The notes under the pieces were generated by a model. The model did no database searches and had not been told where the DNA came from. It worked only from the letters and a program-made list of their open reading frames with translations. A DNA stretch of 64,000 bases from Tetracentron sinense (Eukaryota; Streptophyta; Magnoliopsida; Trochodendrales; Trochodendraceae), in NCBI GenBank assembly GCA_015143295.1, contig CM026567.1, positions 14,092,416-14,156,415 on the forward strand, written 5' to 3'. Both the position numbers and the translations under genes were made by a program. Below, piece after piece: positions 45,305 through 57,351 of this stretch; the stretch's first letter is position 1; the number at the start of each line of letters is the position of its first letter.

Positions 45305-45815
45305 AGTCTGTCGCGACCCAAAATACCCCTAGGAGTTAGGATACTTTAGCGTCGTGAACTCATTACCAAACCATCCTGTACAACATATAAGACATGCTAT
45401 AGCGGAAGCAGAATACAAAATATTCTATACATACTATATCCAAGTTTATACACATCCTTACTTCATTAGTTCATGTTATACATTTTTAGGTAACCTTAGT
45501 CCATTTCAAATTTGAAAACCAAAGCATCATCATTTTTCAAACAAAACCTAGGTTACTACTAAGTTAACTAGGAAGGGTGTACTAATGTTAAGGATTTCAC
45601 AAAATCTTGAAGAAACCCCTTGATTTGGAAGTCCTTGAGGAGGGATCTCCTAGCTTTTGATGAGGATGATCCTTGCTTGCAAATCTTCAAGATTTGGCTC
45701 CCTTGATCTCCCCTTGATCTTACTCCAAAACCCCTCTTGGATTTCCCTCAGTATCCCCTTCTCCTCTTTCTTTTCCTTAGGTTTAGGTTAAACTCAAAAG
45801 CCCCAAGGGAAAGCC

Positions 45816-45825
45816 CTATTTATAG
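45816..45825 (-). promoter_or_regulatory. TATA box in the rearranged 5' LTR
   Basis: CTATAAATAG on the minus strand, upstream of the AACCTAAACCTAAGG leader. Confidence 0.6.
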
Positions 45826-45874
45826 GCAAAGGGTGGAAACCTTAAAAATCGCGCATAAAAATTTTGGGTTCGTG

Positions 45875-46281
45875 ACCTACTAGCAATTAAAAGAGGCATG
45901 CAAACTGCATTGAACCTTGGCTTTCCTAACATACAGGTCACATCGGATTCTAATAGGGCTGTCTCTTGTATTCAAAAGCTATGTCCTTGGCCTTGGGAAG
46001 TTAGCTTTACCCTCTCGGATATAGAAGAGATATCAACTTGCTGTAAGAGTTTTCAAATTCGGCATACTCCTTGTGAAGCAAACTATGTACCTGATTTTCT
46101 TTCAAAACTGTGTCAAGCTCTTGGGGAGTTATCCTTTATTCCTTCTGTATTTCCCTCCTGTCTATTGTCTTTGTTGATAGAGATGTGAGAGGCGTGAGAT
46201 TTATTCGCATCTAATTTGGTCCTTTTTATTGCAGGTTTTGGTCTGCCTTAACCTCGCTTTCTCCCCCCCCAAAAAAATATC
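45875..46281 (+). mobile_element. Short 5'-truncated L1 LINE (RNase H end and tail)
   Basis: It encodes LLAIKRGMQTALNLGFPN, VTSDSNRAVSCIQKL and an IRHTPCEANYVPDFLSKLCQ end of RNase H, open to a stop at 46,188. The tail has a weak form of the L1 hairpin (GGTCTGCCTTAACC near 46,242) and an A run ending at 46,281. It is more diverged from the other LINEs here than they are from each other. Confidence 0.85.
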
Positions 46282-46610
46282 TACAATCGATCGTAAATCT
46301 GCTAGGATCGATCATAGTTTCCTACGATCGATCGTAAACGTTACAGAGAGTTTTGCCCATTTCTAAAATTTTACGATCAATCGTTGATTTTCTATGATTG
46401 ATCATAATCTATGATCGTTTGTAGGGTCAGTATGATCGTTCATAATCCTGACAGAAAATTTTCAGATTTTTCCTCTTTGGTATTTCGACCATAACTTTTG
46501 ACTCGTTCATCGGATTTTGACGATTCAACTTGTGTTAGACTTCTCATTTGAAGAGGAACAATTCTGGCATTTTAGAATCTTCCAATTCTTCCTTATTCAT
46601 GGACCAAATT

Positions 46611-48888
46611 TGTCGCGACCCAAAACCCACCCTAGGAGTTAGAGTGAACTTTGGACGACTAATCATGGCTTACATGACTTGCTTGACAAACCAACCTGCA
46701 AAAACCCACAGAGCATATACAATAGAGGATATAAACAGCGGACACATACTCTAACATAACACAGCGGAAGTCTAAACAAACCTCTATGTATATACGAATC
46801 CAAGTTTATACAAAAGGAATCCAAAAGAAAGTGCGGACAGGCCCGCCAAAATACATGAATGTATATCTCTCATCTCATCCACAGCTATTCACTCAGAATC
46901 TACAACCACCTAATGGTAACCCCTCTACTGGAGGTTCCTCCAAAGGTTCCTCGACGTACTCCTCCTCCACCCAAGAGCTCGGAGCACAGACATCAAAAGG
47001 AGCAGCTGATCCGCCATCACCTACCGACATAAGAAGTACGGTTGAACATGGAATACTCAGCGGGTACCAAGCACTAACCAACAGTCATAGCATACGGATA
47101 GCATACATAAAGCAGGAAACAATTCACGCATATAAAGTAGGAATGATTCATATCATGACAATAAAGTAAAGCAATATAATTCATCATGTTTGCAATCATA
47201 AAAGCCGGTAAAACCCTTGAAATCTTGTGCACTTGACTTGACTGAAATTACCCTTTTTATGCTTGAAAACTTGTCTACCGTGTCATGCTTGTATCATGCA
47301 TGTCATGTCATGCCATGCGTGTATCATGCTTGCTTGTTCTGAAAAGTAATCTACTTGTGAGGGAAGGGAGACCCTTCTTCCTAGAATGCTCATGCTTGTC
47401 ATGCTATGTCATGTCATGCTTACTCAGAAAAGTAAACTACTTGTGAGGGAAGGGAGACCCTTCTTCCTAGAATGCTCATGCTTGTCCTTCCACTTGTGAG
47501 ATTCACTTGTGAGATGTCCTTGTGAGATGCACTTGCGAGGGAAGGGAGACCCTTCTTATGAAAATGCATGATTGTCTTGTCATTGCCAAAAGCGAGGTAA
47601 AACATATCGTAGGATATGCCCCACCTCTAAATCCCATTCTTGAAAATATGATAAATCATGTCATGTATGCGTGCTCGTGAGGTCGTGTGCATACTTGCAT
47701 TTGGAATTAAATATGACATTTGAGTACTTCATAACACATAACATCATGATTTGAGCATTTAATATCATATCATTAGGGCAAACAACAATCACACTATCAT
47801 GACCCTAGCAATTTTCCTCCTAAACCTTAAACATGCATTTTCTTAATTTATTATTCATTTTATTCACCTTGGCATTGATCAAACATGGTGCATTCATTAT
47901 TTTATTAAAACCCTACAACAATGCTTTCTAGGTGGGTTTTATTCACATCACATAGTATGTTCATTATGGGTACAATGCCCTCCCCGTTCATCCATCACAT
48001 CAATACACACGGCATCCAATCGCCCACATTCATCTCCATTTCACCATTCACCATTCACAACCCATCTCATAATACATGGATTATAAAGGACACAAAGAAA
48101 TAAAGGAAAAGAAGAACTATAAACTAGAAGGGTAGCAAGAAGTACCGACCTTGAAGAAATGAGGAAGAAACCCTTCCAAAAACGCAGGGCCGTGTAACTG
48201 CTGCCCCAGCTTGGATCACGGATCTCCTCGAATGCTTGAGCCTTGATCTTGCAGAAAACGGGCCGTGGGATTAATTAGGGTCTTAACCCCTTTGCTAGGC
48301 CCCATATGAAAACTAGGTTGGACAAACCCTTCCTCGTTCTATCCTATCTCATTCTCTCAAATATGGCTAAGGGCGTTGAGGAACACCCTGGCTCGAGCCA
48401 ACCCTTAAAATAAGGGGGGACGTGGGCCAAAAGACCAAAAACCCCTAAAAAAAATTCTGAAATAGGTAGGGACAGAGAGATGACCCGATATACGGGTAGT
48501 ATGTAGACCGAACTAGACGGTGCTGCTGACCGATACGGTAGGGGACCGATATCTGTTTGAGTGGTGCTGCAGATGTACAGTACGATTTGGATTAACTTTT
48601 GAAATCGGTGCTACCGATTGACGATTCAATTGGTGGATTCGTCTTTCAAAGAGAAAACACTTTCAAGTTTTGAAAAAAGTACTAATTTGCGATATCATTG
48701 GAAAAAAATAAGGCCCCTAAAGATGAATGGGTCTGCAATGGTGGGGGACAGCCCAAATTCTGGCAGTACCAACCCGATTTGAAATCCCACTTTGACTCAA
48801 CCCGCATCTAAATCAGGAAGTGATCAACGAAACTGAAGAGACGTTCTATATAAACTTTCCAAAAATTCATTAGCCACCAATGCTGAGC
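46611..48888 (-). repeat. LTR, family 1b, minus strand, cut by the gap
   Basis: It ends GGGTCGCGACA on the minus strand and shares all leader modules with 13,115-15,477, including hairpin arrays (47,353-47,560). Beyond about 48,270 the sequence fits the family only loosely, with scattered differences and garbled U3 palindromes, up to the N run. Confidence 0.85.
46893..47030 (-). CDS. SWVEEEY mini-ORF, minus-strand copy
   Basis: Same start context. The core reads SSWVEEEYVEEP, so the Pro of PWVEEEY is Ser, and the tail runs longer than in other family 1 copies. Confidence 0.4.
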   Translation of the reverse strand: MSVGDGGSAAPFDVCAPSSWVEEEYVEEPLEEPPVEGLPLGGCRF

Positions 48889-48988
48889 NNNNNNNNNNNN
48901 NNNNNNNNNNNNNNNNNNNNNNNNNNNNNNNNNNNNNNNNNNNNNNNNNNNNNNNNNNNNNNNNNNNNNNNNNNNNNNNNNNNNNNNN
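48889..48988. other. Assembly gap, exactly 100 N
   Basis: A run of exactly 100 N is a usual placeholder for a scaffold join of unknown length. Order and orientation across it rest on scaffolding, not on sequence. Confidence 0.98.
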
Positions 48989-51529
48989 CCTGGAATACTC
49001 AGCGGGTACTAAATACTAAACACTGATTTATAGCATAAAAATGCAATAACGAATCAGGAGCAATTTATATATGTCAAACGAAAACAGTTCATATCATACA
49101 AGGACGTAAAGCGTTTATAGTTTATAATCATGCGGGTAATTCCGTAAAAAACCGATAAATCCTCTTGAAAACATAGTGCACGTGACTTGACTTGAAATAT
49201 CTTTTCGTACTTAAACTTGTTTGTTTGTCTTATCTGTCATCATGCGTGTCATGCATGTCATGCGTGCTTGAGAACGTAAACTACTGTGAGGGAAGGGAGA
49301 CCCTTCTTCCTAGAATGCTTATGTTTGTCACGCTATGTCTTTGTGAGGGAAGGGAGACCATTCTTCCTAGAATGCTTATGCTTGTCATGCCATGTCTTGT
49401 CATGCTTGCTTGGAAGAGTAAACTACTTGTGAGGGAAGGGAGACCCTTCTTCCTGGAATGCTTATGCTTGTCATGCCATGTCTTGTCATGAAGAGGTAAA
49501 ACATATCGGAAGATATGTCCCACCTCTAACCATGTTCTTGTAAACTCAATAAATCATGTCATGCATGCCGTGCTCGTGGGAACCGTGTACATACTTGCAT
49601 TTAAATTTAAACATGACATTTGGGAAATTTCACAACACACATAACATTAAAGATGAGCCAATTCTATATTCATAGCATTTAGGGAAAGCAGGAACACACT
49701 ATCATAGTCCCTAGCAATATTTATAATTTATTAGGCATGCATTTCCAGATTTTCAGCTCACTGTGTTCACCTTGGCATTTCATCAAACATGGTGTGTTCA
49801 TTATGGATTTACCCTACAACATGCTTTTCTAGATGGGTTTTACTCAAATCATAGATGTACGTTCATTATTGGAACAAATGCCCTTCCCCATTTGTTCATC
49901 ACACACAACCATTGGCATCCAATCGCCCATTCCATCTCCATTCACCATTCACCATTCACCATTTACCATTTACCATTCATCCATCTCATAGCACATGTGT
50001 AAATGAAAGAAAATGAAGAGAAAAGAAGAGGAAAGAGGAACTATAACTAGGAGGGTAGTAAGAAGCACCGACCTTGAAGAAATGAGGAAGAAACCCCTTT
50101 CCAAAACGACTGTGTAGCTGCTGCCCTAGTTTGAGGAGATGCTCCTCACGAGTTTGTGCCTTGATCTTGAAGAAAAATAGGCTGGAGGTTGATCTAGGGT
50201 TTCAAACCCTTTGATTTCTCTCCAAAATGAAAACCCTAGGTTGGAATCGCCTTCTCCCCTTTCTCCTATTCTCTCAAACTCTCTAAGTGTCAAATGAAGC
50301 CCTAAAGGCTCGGGTTAAACTCTTAAGGTAAGAGTGAACTGACCAAAAGACCGTAATACCCTTTACTGGATTTCTGTGAATAGTGTTGTGAATAGTGCCA
50401 ACTCGTGGTGCTGTGAATAGTGTCAACTCGTGGTCCGTGAATAGTGCCAACTCATGGTGTTGTGATAGTGTCAACTCGTGGTCCCGTTGAATAGTGCCAA
50501 CTCGTGGTCCGTGAATAATGCCAACTCGTGGTGCTGTGATAGTGCCAACTCGTGGTCCTTGAATAGTGCCAACTCGTGTCCTGTGAATAGTGCCACTCGT
50601 GGTGCTGTGAATAGTGTCAACTCGTGGTCCGTGAATAGTGGCCAACTCGTGGTCCGTGAATAGTGCCAACTCGTGGTGTTGTGAATAGTGTCAACTCGTG
50701 GTCCGTGGAATAGTGCCAACTCGTGGTGTTGTGAATAGTGTCAACTCGTGTCCGTGAATAGTGTCAACTCGTGGTGCCGTGAATAGTGCCAACTCGTGGT
50801 CCGTGAATAGTGCCAACTCGTGGTGCTGTGAATAGTGCCAACTCGTGGTCCGTGAATAGTGTCAACTCGTGGTCCGTGAATAGTGCCAACTCGTGGTGCT
50901 ATGAATAGTGCCAAACTCGTGGTGTTGTGAATAGTGTCAACTCGTGGTCCGTGAATAGTGCCAACTCGTGGTGTTGTGAATAGTGCAAACTCGTGGTCCG
51001 TGAATAGTGTCAACCTCGTGGTCCGTGAATAGTGCCAACTCGTGGTGCTGTGAATAGTGCCAACTCGTGGTGTTGTGAATAGTGTCAAATCGTGGTCCGT
51101 GAATAGTGTCGACTCGTGGTGCCGTGAATAGTCCGTTGTCTTATATACAGTGTGCCCGTGGTGAGTTGTACAACGTGCCCGTTGTGAGCTGTACAACGGA
51201 TGCACAAAGTATACGTTATCAGAGTACGTTGTCTGTGCTACGTTATCAGAGTACGACGTCAGAGCACGTCCTTAGTGCCTTCCGAGCTACGTCCTCAGTG
51301 CATAACCGAGCTACGTTTTCCTACCGGTTCAGACTGTTTTGGCCATATCTTTTGACTGTTCATCCGATTTTGACGATTCAACTTGCGTTGTGTTCCTACT
51401 TCGAAGAGGAACATTTCTGACATTTCAAAATTTCCAATTTCTTCCTTATTATTAATTATACCTCTTAAAAAGGCAAAAATGACAACGAGAGTGTCATGTA
51501 TTAACTGTGAAAAGGTCCGGGGCTCTACA
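48989..51529 (-). repeat. Family-1 LTR, minus strand, inverted twin of LTR1
   Basis: It starts after the gap inside the CTGAG hairpin and ends TGTAGAGCCCCGG on the minus strand at 51,529, where integrase sequence begins. Hairpin array (about 49,290-49,460), 24/25-bp array (about 50,380-51,130) and ACGT block (about 51,205-51,320) match LTR1 in order and nearly in sequence. Confidence 0.92.
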
Positions 51530-53674
51530 ACTGACTGGCACCCCATGTAGTCTAACTACTTCCTTGATGTATAGTGCAGCCAACTGACTAGAGTTGAAGG
51601 TAGTACGGTAGGGTAAGAAATGAGCGGACTTTGTCAAACGATCCACTACTACCCATATCGCATCTGAGCCCCTTGCCGTCTTGGCAAGCCAACTATGAAA
51701 TCCATGGATATGTTCTCCCATTTCCACTCGGGAATAGGAAGAGAATGCAATAGACCAGCGGGCCGCATGTGTTCTGCTTTTACCTGTTGACACACCAAGC
51801 ATCGTGCTACATATTCCGCAACCTCCCTCTTCATATTCCGCCACCAAAAGTGACTCTTGAGGTTCCGGTACATCTTTGTGCCCCCTGGATGCACTGTGTA
51901 CTTCGAACGATGTGCCTCATCCATGATCTCTCGTCGAAGATCTGCGTTGGCCGGAACACACAACCTTCCTTTGAATGTGATAGCACCCCGACTAGTGAGA
52001 GAGAAGTCCTCACTACCCTTAGCAACTTCTTTGTCCCGATAAGCCAACAATTCCGCATCCATGTCTTGATATTCTTGGATCAAATCTATAATGTACGACC
52101 GAACCGTAACATTTGCCAAGATAGGAACCACGGACAGAGTTATTCACACTGATGTCCAGATTTGCCAAATCTTCTAGTAGCTTCAATTCTTGAACTAACA
52201 TGTATGCTAACAACCCTTGAGGTTTTCTACTCAAAGCATCAGCCACTACATTTGCTTTGCCCGGGTGGTATTGAATGGTACATCATAGTCCTTCAGAAAT
52301 TTCATCCAACGCCGTTGCCTTAGATTTAGCTCATTTTGGGAAAAGAGATACTTGAGACTCTTGTGATCAGTGAACACATAGAACTCCACCCCATAAAGGT
52401 AATGACGCCAAATCTTAAGTGCAAACACGACCGCCGCAAGCTCCAAGTCGTGCGTGGGATAATTCTTCTCATGCTCCTTCAATTGTCTTGATGCATAGGC
52501 AATGACTTTCTTATGCTGCATGAGTACACACCCAAGTCCAACGTGTGAGGCATCACTATACACCTCATACCCATAAGGTCCAGATGGCACAGTAAGGACA
52601 GGGGCTGTAGTAAGCCTCTTCTTCAGTTCCGTGAAACTGATCTCGCACTTATCACTCCATACAAACTTGGCGTTCTTCCTTGTCAGGTAAGTGAGTGGTG
52701 CTGCAAAGCTAGAGAAACCCTCTACGAATCTCCTGTAGTAGCCTGCCAATCCAAGAAAACTACGTATCTCAGTAACACTCTTGGGCCTCGCCCAACTCAT
52801 AACTGCTTCGATCTTCTTCGGATCCACCGAGATACCTTCTGCAGAAACCACGTGGCCTAGGAATGCCACCTCTTCCAACCAAAACTCACACTTGCTAAGT
52901 TTGGCGTATAGCTTGTGTTCTCTTAGCATTTCCAAAGCAAGGCATAGGTTGCGTGTGTGATCTTCCCTTGTCTGGGAATAGACCAAGATGTCATCCACAA
53001 ATACAATCACGCACCTATCAAGGTGTGGCCGGAACACCCGGTTCATCAAATCCATAAAGGCTGCCGGCGCGTTCGTGAGTCCAAAAGGCATTACCAAGAA
53101 CTCGTAGTGTCCATACCGAGTCCTGAATGTAGTTTTGGGAACATCTTCCGCCTTAATCTTCAACTGGTGATAACCCGATCGAAGGTCTATCTTTGAGAAA
53201 AATCTCGCTCCCTTCAACTGATCGAACAAGTCGTCAATCCTAGGCAAGGGATACCTATTCTTTATAGTGACTTTGTTCAATTGCCTGTAATCGACACACA
53301 TCCGCATCGAGCCATCTTTCTTCTTAACAAACAACACCGGGGCACCCCACGGTGAGACACTTGGTCGAATGAAACCAAGGCCTTGTAATTCCTCCAACTG
53401 AGTCTTTAACTCCTTGAGTTCAATAGGGGCCATTCTATATGGAGCTCTGAAAACAGGGGCTGTGCCTGGTGCAAGCTCGATCGCAAACTCAATCTCCCTG
53501 TCTGGAGGCAATCCTGGCAACTCCTCTGGAAATATATCCAGGAACTCACTCACAACCGGAATAGTCGATGAGTCCTTTGCCTCGGGGTTAGCTAAGCTCA
53601 ACGCCGCAAAGCGGGCAATGTCTCTACTTCTCAACCCTCGAAAGTGAAATAGTTTTCCTTCTACCGGCTTGAAG
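48989..53674 (-). repeat. Right arm of the large inverted repeat
   Basis: Starts at the first base after the 100-N gap. See the left arm. Confidence 0.88.
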
Positions 53675-53990
53675 AGTACCATTTTCTCAAAGCAAGCTAC
53701 ATGCCCATGATGTGCTGCTAACCAATCCATTCCCAATATAACATCAAAGTCTTGGAATCCAAGGATGATGAGATCAACCGCCAACTCGTGGCTCCCAACT
53801 TGGACCACACTATCTCCATACACTTTATCTGCCAATACTGTTTTGCCGAGAGGAGTCGAAATGGCTAACTCCAGTTCTAGCTGACTTGGCTCTACAGAAA
53901 AGCCTTCTGAAAAACTCGGCGAGACAAATAAATGAGTAGACCCGGTATCAATCAACACTCGAGCCAAACACTCATTGACTAGTAGGGCTC
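51530..53990 (-). pseudogene. Tekay-type pol: protease, RT, RNase H, partial integrase
   Basis: Read right to left: protease with catalytic DTGSTHLF (near 53,930-53,955) and [14 protein letters not shown] with [17 protein letters not shown] and FVDD (near 52,987-53,003); RNase H with [10 protein letters not shown] and [11 protein letters not shown]; integrase zinc region and the start of its core, cut by the LTR start at 51,529. Protease to RNase H is one long open frame, so this copy looks young. A few breaks lie in the integrase part. It is the inverted twin of 1-2,146, which ends at the same integrase base. Confidence 0.95.
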
Positions 53991-54133
53991 CTGAAATTTT
54001 AGCTAGTTACGTCAATTCAAGCATCAACAGTGTATACAATAGGTATATACATATATAGCATACCAAGTACGTACACATGGAATAAAACATAACATAACCA
54101 TCACGAATAAAGAAAATAACTCCAAACGCGTAC
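53991..54133 (-). other. Intron-like GT-AG segment between gag and pol
   Basis: An A/T-rich 143-bp stretch between the Gag and protease coding regions, with GTACGC at its start and AATTTCAG at its end on the minus strand. The same CAAG-GTACGC context ends gag in the two gag-only elements. Whether it is spliced is an inference; introns in gag-pol are known in some plant Ty3/gypsy elements such as Ogre. Confidence 0.4.
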
Positions 54134-55375
54134 CTTGCACCACATCGTCAGATGCAAGTGCATCACCCTCTGTCAAGGCAAAAACTCGCCCCTGGTTCGC
54201 CTGGCGAGACTGTGGTGTAGATCGGGTAGTCTGAGATGACGCCTGGTATGATCCTGCTGGGCGTGCTGGGGGCCTACTACCCTGAGACTGGCCTGGTAAA
54301 TGCCGGCTAGGGCAATCCCTGATCATGTGGCCCTGGCGACCGCAATGATAACATCCACCAGATGCTCTTCGACAATCTCCTGCCGGATGCCTTTTGCCGC
54401 ATGAAGTGCAGACCTCGTGTGTCGGAGGGGCCGGAGGTGGAGCATACCTCATCGTCTGAGGTGCAACAGGCCGTGGGGCTGGAAGAGCCTGAGGTCTCGG
54501 CGCCTGAGGCACATACTGCCGGGGAGCTGGAGGCGCATAAGATGGCCTCATCGGTGGTGCTGGCCACGCATACTGATAAGGACCGGTACGAGTCCGCCTC
54601 TCTAGAGGTGCTGAACTACTAGCTTGGCCTCTCGCCAACTCCCTCTTCTTGGACACTGTCTTTGAATTGGCCTCGACCAATAAGGCCTTGTCTACTACCT
54701 CAGAGTAGGTAGCATGTCTGAAGATTGAAACCTTCTCCATGATAACATCCTTGAGCCCTTGCTCAACCTTCTTGCTTTCATTGACTCGGTGGCAACCATG
54801 TGAGTCGCGAAGCGTGATAGCTCCGAGAACTTGGCCTCATAAGCGGTCACAGACATCGAACCTTGCTCAAGGTTGATGAATTCCCTCTCTTTCCTTTCCC
54901 GTACTCCAATCGGAAAATACTTCTTGTAAAAAGTATCTTTGAACTCCTCCCAAGTCCAAGGCAGACCCTGCATGGTCGAGTCTCTCGTCCTCAATGCGGA
55001 CAACCACCAATGGTGGGCTTCACCCTCTAGCATGAAAGCTGCCCATGCTACTCTCTCCTCCTCTGTAGGTGAGAGGACCGTAAAGATCTTCTCCATCTGG
55101 AGGATCCATGCCTCCGCAGCAAGAGGGTCCACACTCCCATGGAAGGGTGGAGGCCTCAATCTCCTGAATGCCTCAACTCCAGCGGTACGATGTACTAGAG
55201 CTGCGGGCGGTGGAGTAGGTGCCGCCGATGATGGTATAGCTTGTCGAGCCGCCAGTATGGCGAGTGTCTCAGCAATAGAGCCGAAGACCTGAGAGAGGTC
55301 CGACTGCTCATCCTCATCCCGTGAAGAAGAGGAAGCTCTGGTATGTGGTCCACGACCCCGTGTGTTCCGTCTCAT
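54134..55375 (-). pseudogene. Tekay-type gag (capsid and two zinc knuckles)
   Basis: Starts MRRNTRGRGPHTR near 55,375, then DEQSDLSQVFGSIAETLAIL. The capsid (Retrotrans_gag-like) includes EAFRRLRPPPFHGSVDPLAA, WTWEEFKDTFYKKYFPIGV and FINLEQGSMSVTAYEAKFSE. A Pro-rich linker (many APRP repeats, about 54,430-54,600) leads to two knuckles, CTSCGKRHPAGDC and CYHCGRQGHMIRDC (about 54,325-54,415), and an ANQGRVFALTEGDALASDDV end. It is nearly whole, with about one break. Confidence 0.93.
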
Positions 55376-55720
55376 GACTAAAGTCCTGAGAACAATAGCA
55401 CCACATGAGTCTAACTTGAAACCACAGTTTATTTCAATGTCATTTCACAATAATTCAATTTGTATTAGTTATATAATACTAATACACATCACATCAAGTC
55501 ATCAGAGTATTCATCACATTATACTTATACTTTAGTGTTCTAGCGTACTTAAGACCCGTACTTGGTTAAAGCAACCATTTTCGACTAAGACTAAGGTTTT
55601 AGTCTTACACTTGGATCAAGACTCTCTTCCGACTTACTTTCTTCCTAACTTGTTTCCCAACATATGCTCTTGTCAAGCCGTGGTATAAGATTCTAAGTGA
55701 CCCTAGAGACCTAAAGCCTA
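55376..55720 (-). other. Leader between gag and primer site
   Basis: Non-coding. The part next to the primer site matches 5,134-5,330 closely. Confidence 0.7.
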
Positions 55721-55733
55721 AGCTCTGATACCA
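55721..55733 (-). other. Primer binding site, tRNA-iMet type (minus)
   Basis: TGGTATCAGAGCT on the minus strand, 4 bases from the LTR end at 55,738. Confidence 0.92.
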
Positions 55734-55737
55734 CTTC

Positions 55738-56433
55738 TGTCGCGACCCGAAACCCACCCTAGGAGTTAGAGTGAACTTTGGACGACTAATCATGGCTTAC
55801 ATGACTTGCTTGACAAACCATCCTGCAAAAACCCACAGAGCATATACAATAGAGGACATTATCAGCGGAAACATACTCTATCCTGGCACAGCGGAAGACT
55901 AACAACCCTCTATGTATATACATACTTAAATTCAAGTTTTATACAAAAAGCAATCCATAAGAAAGTGCGGACATGCCCGCCAAAATACATAAATCTGACT
56001 CTCGTCTCACCCACAGCTAAACCACTCAGAATCTACAACCACCTATTGGTAACCCTCTACTGGAGGTTCCTCCAAAGGCTCCTCGACGTACTCCTCTTCC
56101 ACCCATGGACCAGGAGCACAAACATCAAATGGAGTAGCAGCTCCCTCAGAACCTGCCGACATAAGAAGTACGGCTGAGCATGGAATACTCAGTGGGTACT
56201 GAATACTAACCAACAATTATAGCATAGAAATGGCAACACATGATCAGGAGCAATTCATATATGTCAAATGGAAACAATTCATATCATACAAGGAAGTAAA
56301 GCAGTTTATAATCATGCTTGAAATTCGTAGAAAGCCGATAAATCCTCTTGAAAACATCGTGCACTTGACTTGACTTGAAATCTCTTTTCGTATTTGAAAT
56401 CTTGTCTTGTCTATCTTGCTTGATTCTTGTATG
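55738..56433 (-). repeat. 5' LTR (end portion only), family 1, minus strand
   Basis: It ends GGGTCGCGACA on the minus strand next to the primer site. It holds the second hairpin, mini-ORF and CTGAG hairpin, and stops at 56,433 where a LINE begins. Nearly identical to the last 700 bases of LTR2 (9,070-9,770). Confidence 0.9.
56043..56162 (-). CDS. PWVEEEY mini-ORF, minus-strand 5' LTR copy
   Basis: 39 codons; the predicted peptide is the same as at 9,346-9,465. Confidence 0.45.
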   Translation of the reverse strand: MSAGSEGAATPFDVCAPGPWVEEEYVEEPLEEPPVEGYQ

Positions 56434-57273
56434 ACTCAGGACCGACTTCTTTCTCTCAACATTATCACGCAATCCCATTGTGTTTTCTGTTGGAACGCTC
56501 CTGAATTCATCCAACATATTTTGTTTGATTGTTGTTTCACAAACACAATCTGGAAACATGTACTCAATCTCTGTCGCTACTCAAACAGACAAATTCTTCC
56601 TTGGGACAGTGAACTTGAATGGGCTGCTACAGAATTTTTGAGTAAGACTTTAATTCAAAATATCAAGCGACTTGCTTTCCGAGCCTCGATCTATCACATA
56701 TGGCGTGAGCGGAACAGTCGTATCTTCTCAAACAGTTCCAAGCCTTTGGATTCTCTTATCCATCTCATAGTTTCAGATACCAGACACAAGATTGAGGGCC
56801 TAACCGCTGAGGTGGAAGATTCGGCATCCAATAGAGATTTCCTCTGCAGGTGGCATATTAATGTGAGATACTTTATTACTCCTCCAAGGTGGTGCTCTTG
56901 GTGCCCGCCTCCTCCACATCATTGGGTTTTAAATAGTGATGGATCAGTTTTGCCCTGGAGTTGCGGGAATGGGGGGTATTCTAAGAGATTGGAATGGCAA
57001 TCCTCTAATAGGCAATGCGGCAGGGGTTGATGAAACCGATCTTCTGAAACTTGAAATCATGGCTATAGATAGAGGTCTCAACTTAGCCATCGAGCATGGT
57101 ATTCAACATATTTCAATCGACACTGATTCTTTTCACCCTTCTCGAATTTTAAAGGCCACAAGTGATCCCCCATGGTACCTCGCGAGTCTGGCTGTTACTT
57201 GTAACCAAAAGTTGTCCAACTTCTCGTCTCACTCTATCCATCATATTTGGCAGGAAAGTAATGCTGGTGCAGA
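56434..57273 (+). mobile_element. Older 5'-truncated L1 LINE, left part (rest at 63,016-63,195)
   Basis: It encodes zf-RVT sequence (TQDRLLSLNIITQSHCVFCW, NIKRLAFRASIYHIWRERNSRIFSNSSK) and RNase H (VLNSDGS, LEIMAIDRGLNLAIEHGIQHISIDTDS, HHIWQESNAGA), then stops at L1-C. A frame change near 56,960 separates the two domains. It lies in the family-1 LTR that ends at 56,433. Confidence 0.88.
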
Positions 57274-57351
57274 GTGGCAATCGAACCAATTTTCTCCATC
57301 CCTTGCGCTGATCCGTCCCTTGCGCTGTGTATGAAACTCTTCCTCGCAGTC

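Larger units (their letters stand above)
45309..46610 (-). repeat. 5' LTR of the minus gag-only element, rearranged
   Basis: The first 140 bases match the end of the LTR at 38,439 closely. After about 45,449 it jumps to leader and promoter sequence (TATA box on the minus strand at 45,816-45,825, CTATAAATAG). A LINE tail interrupts at about 45,875-46,281. U3 with ACGATCGATCGT palindromes (46,284-46,445) and the conserved U3 block (46,487-46,560) follow. Another LTR starts at 46,611. Confidence 0.8.

Noticed and set aside
45898-46188. A stand-alone RNase H-like host gene
   Set aside because: It is followed by the L1-type tail and an A run and lacks its own start context, so it is a 5'-truncated LINE.
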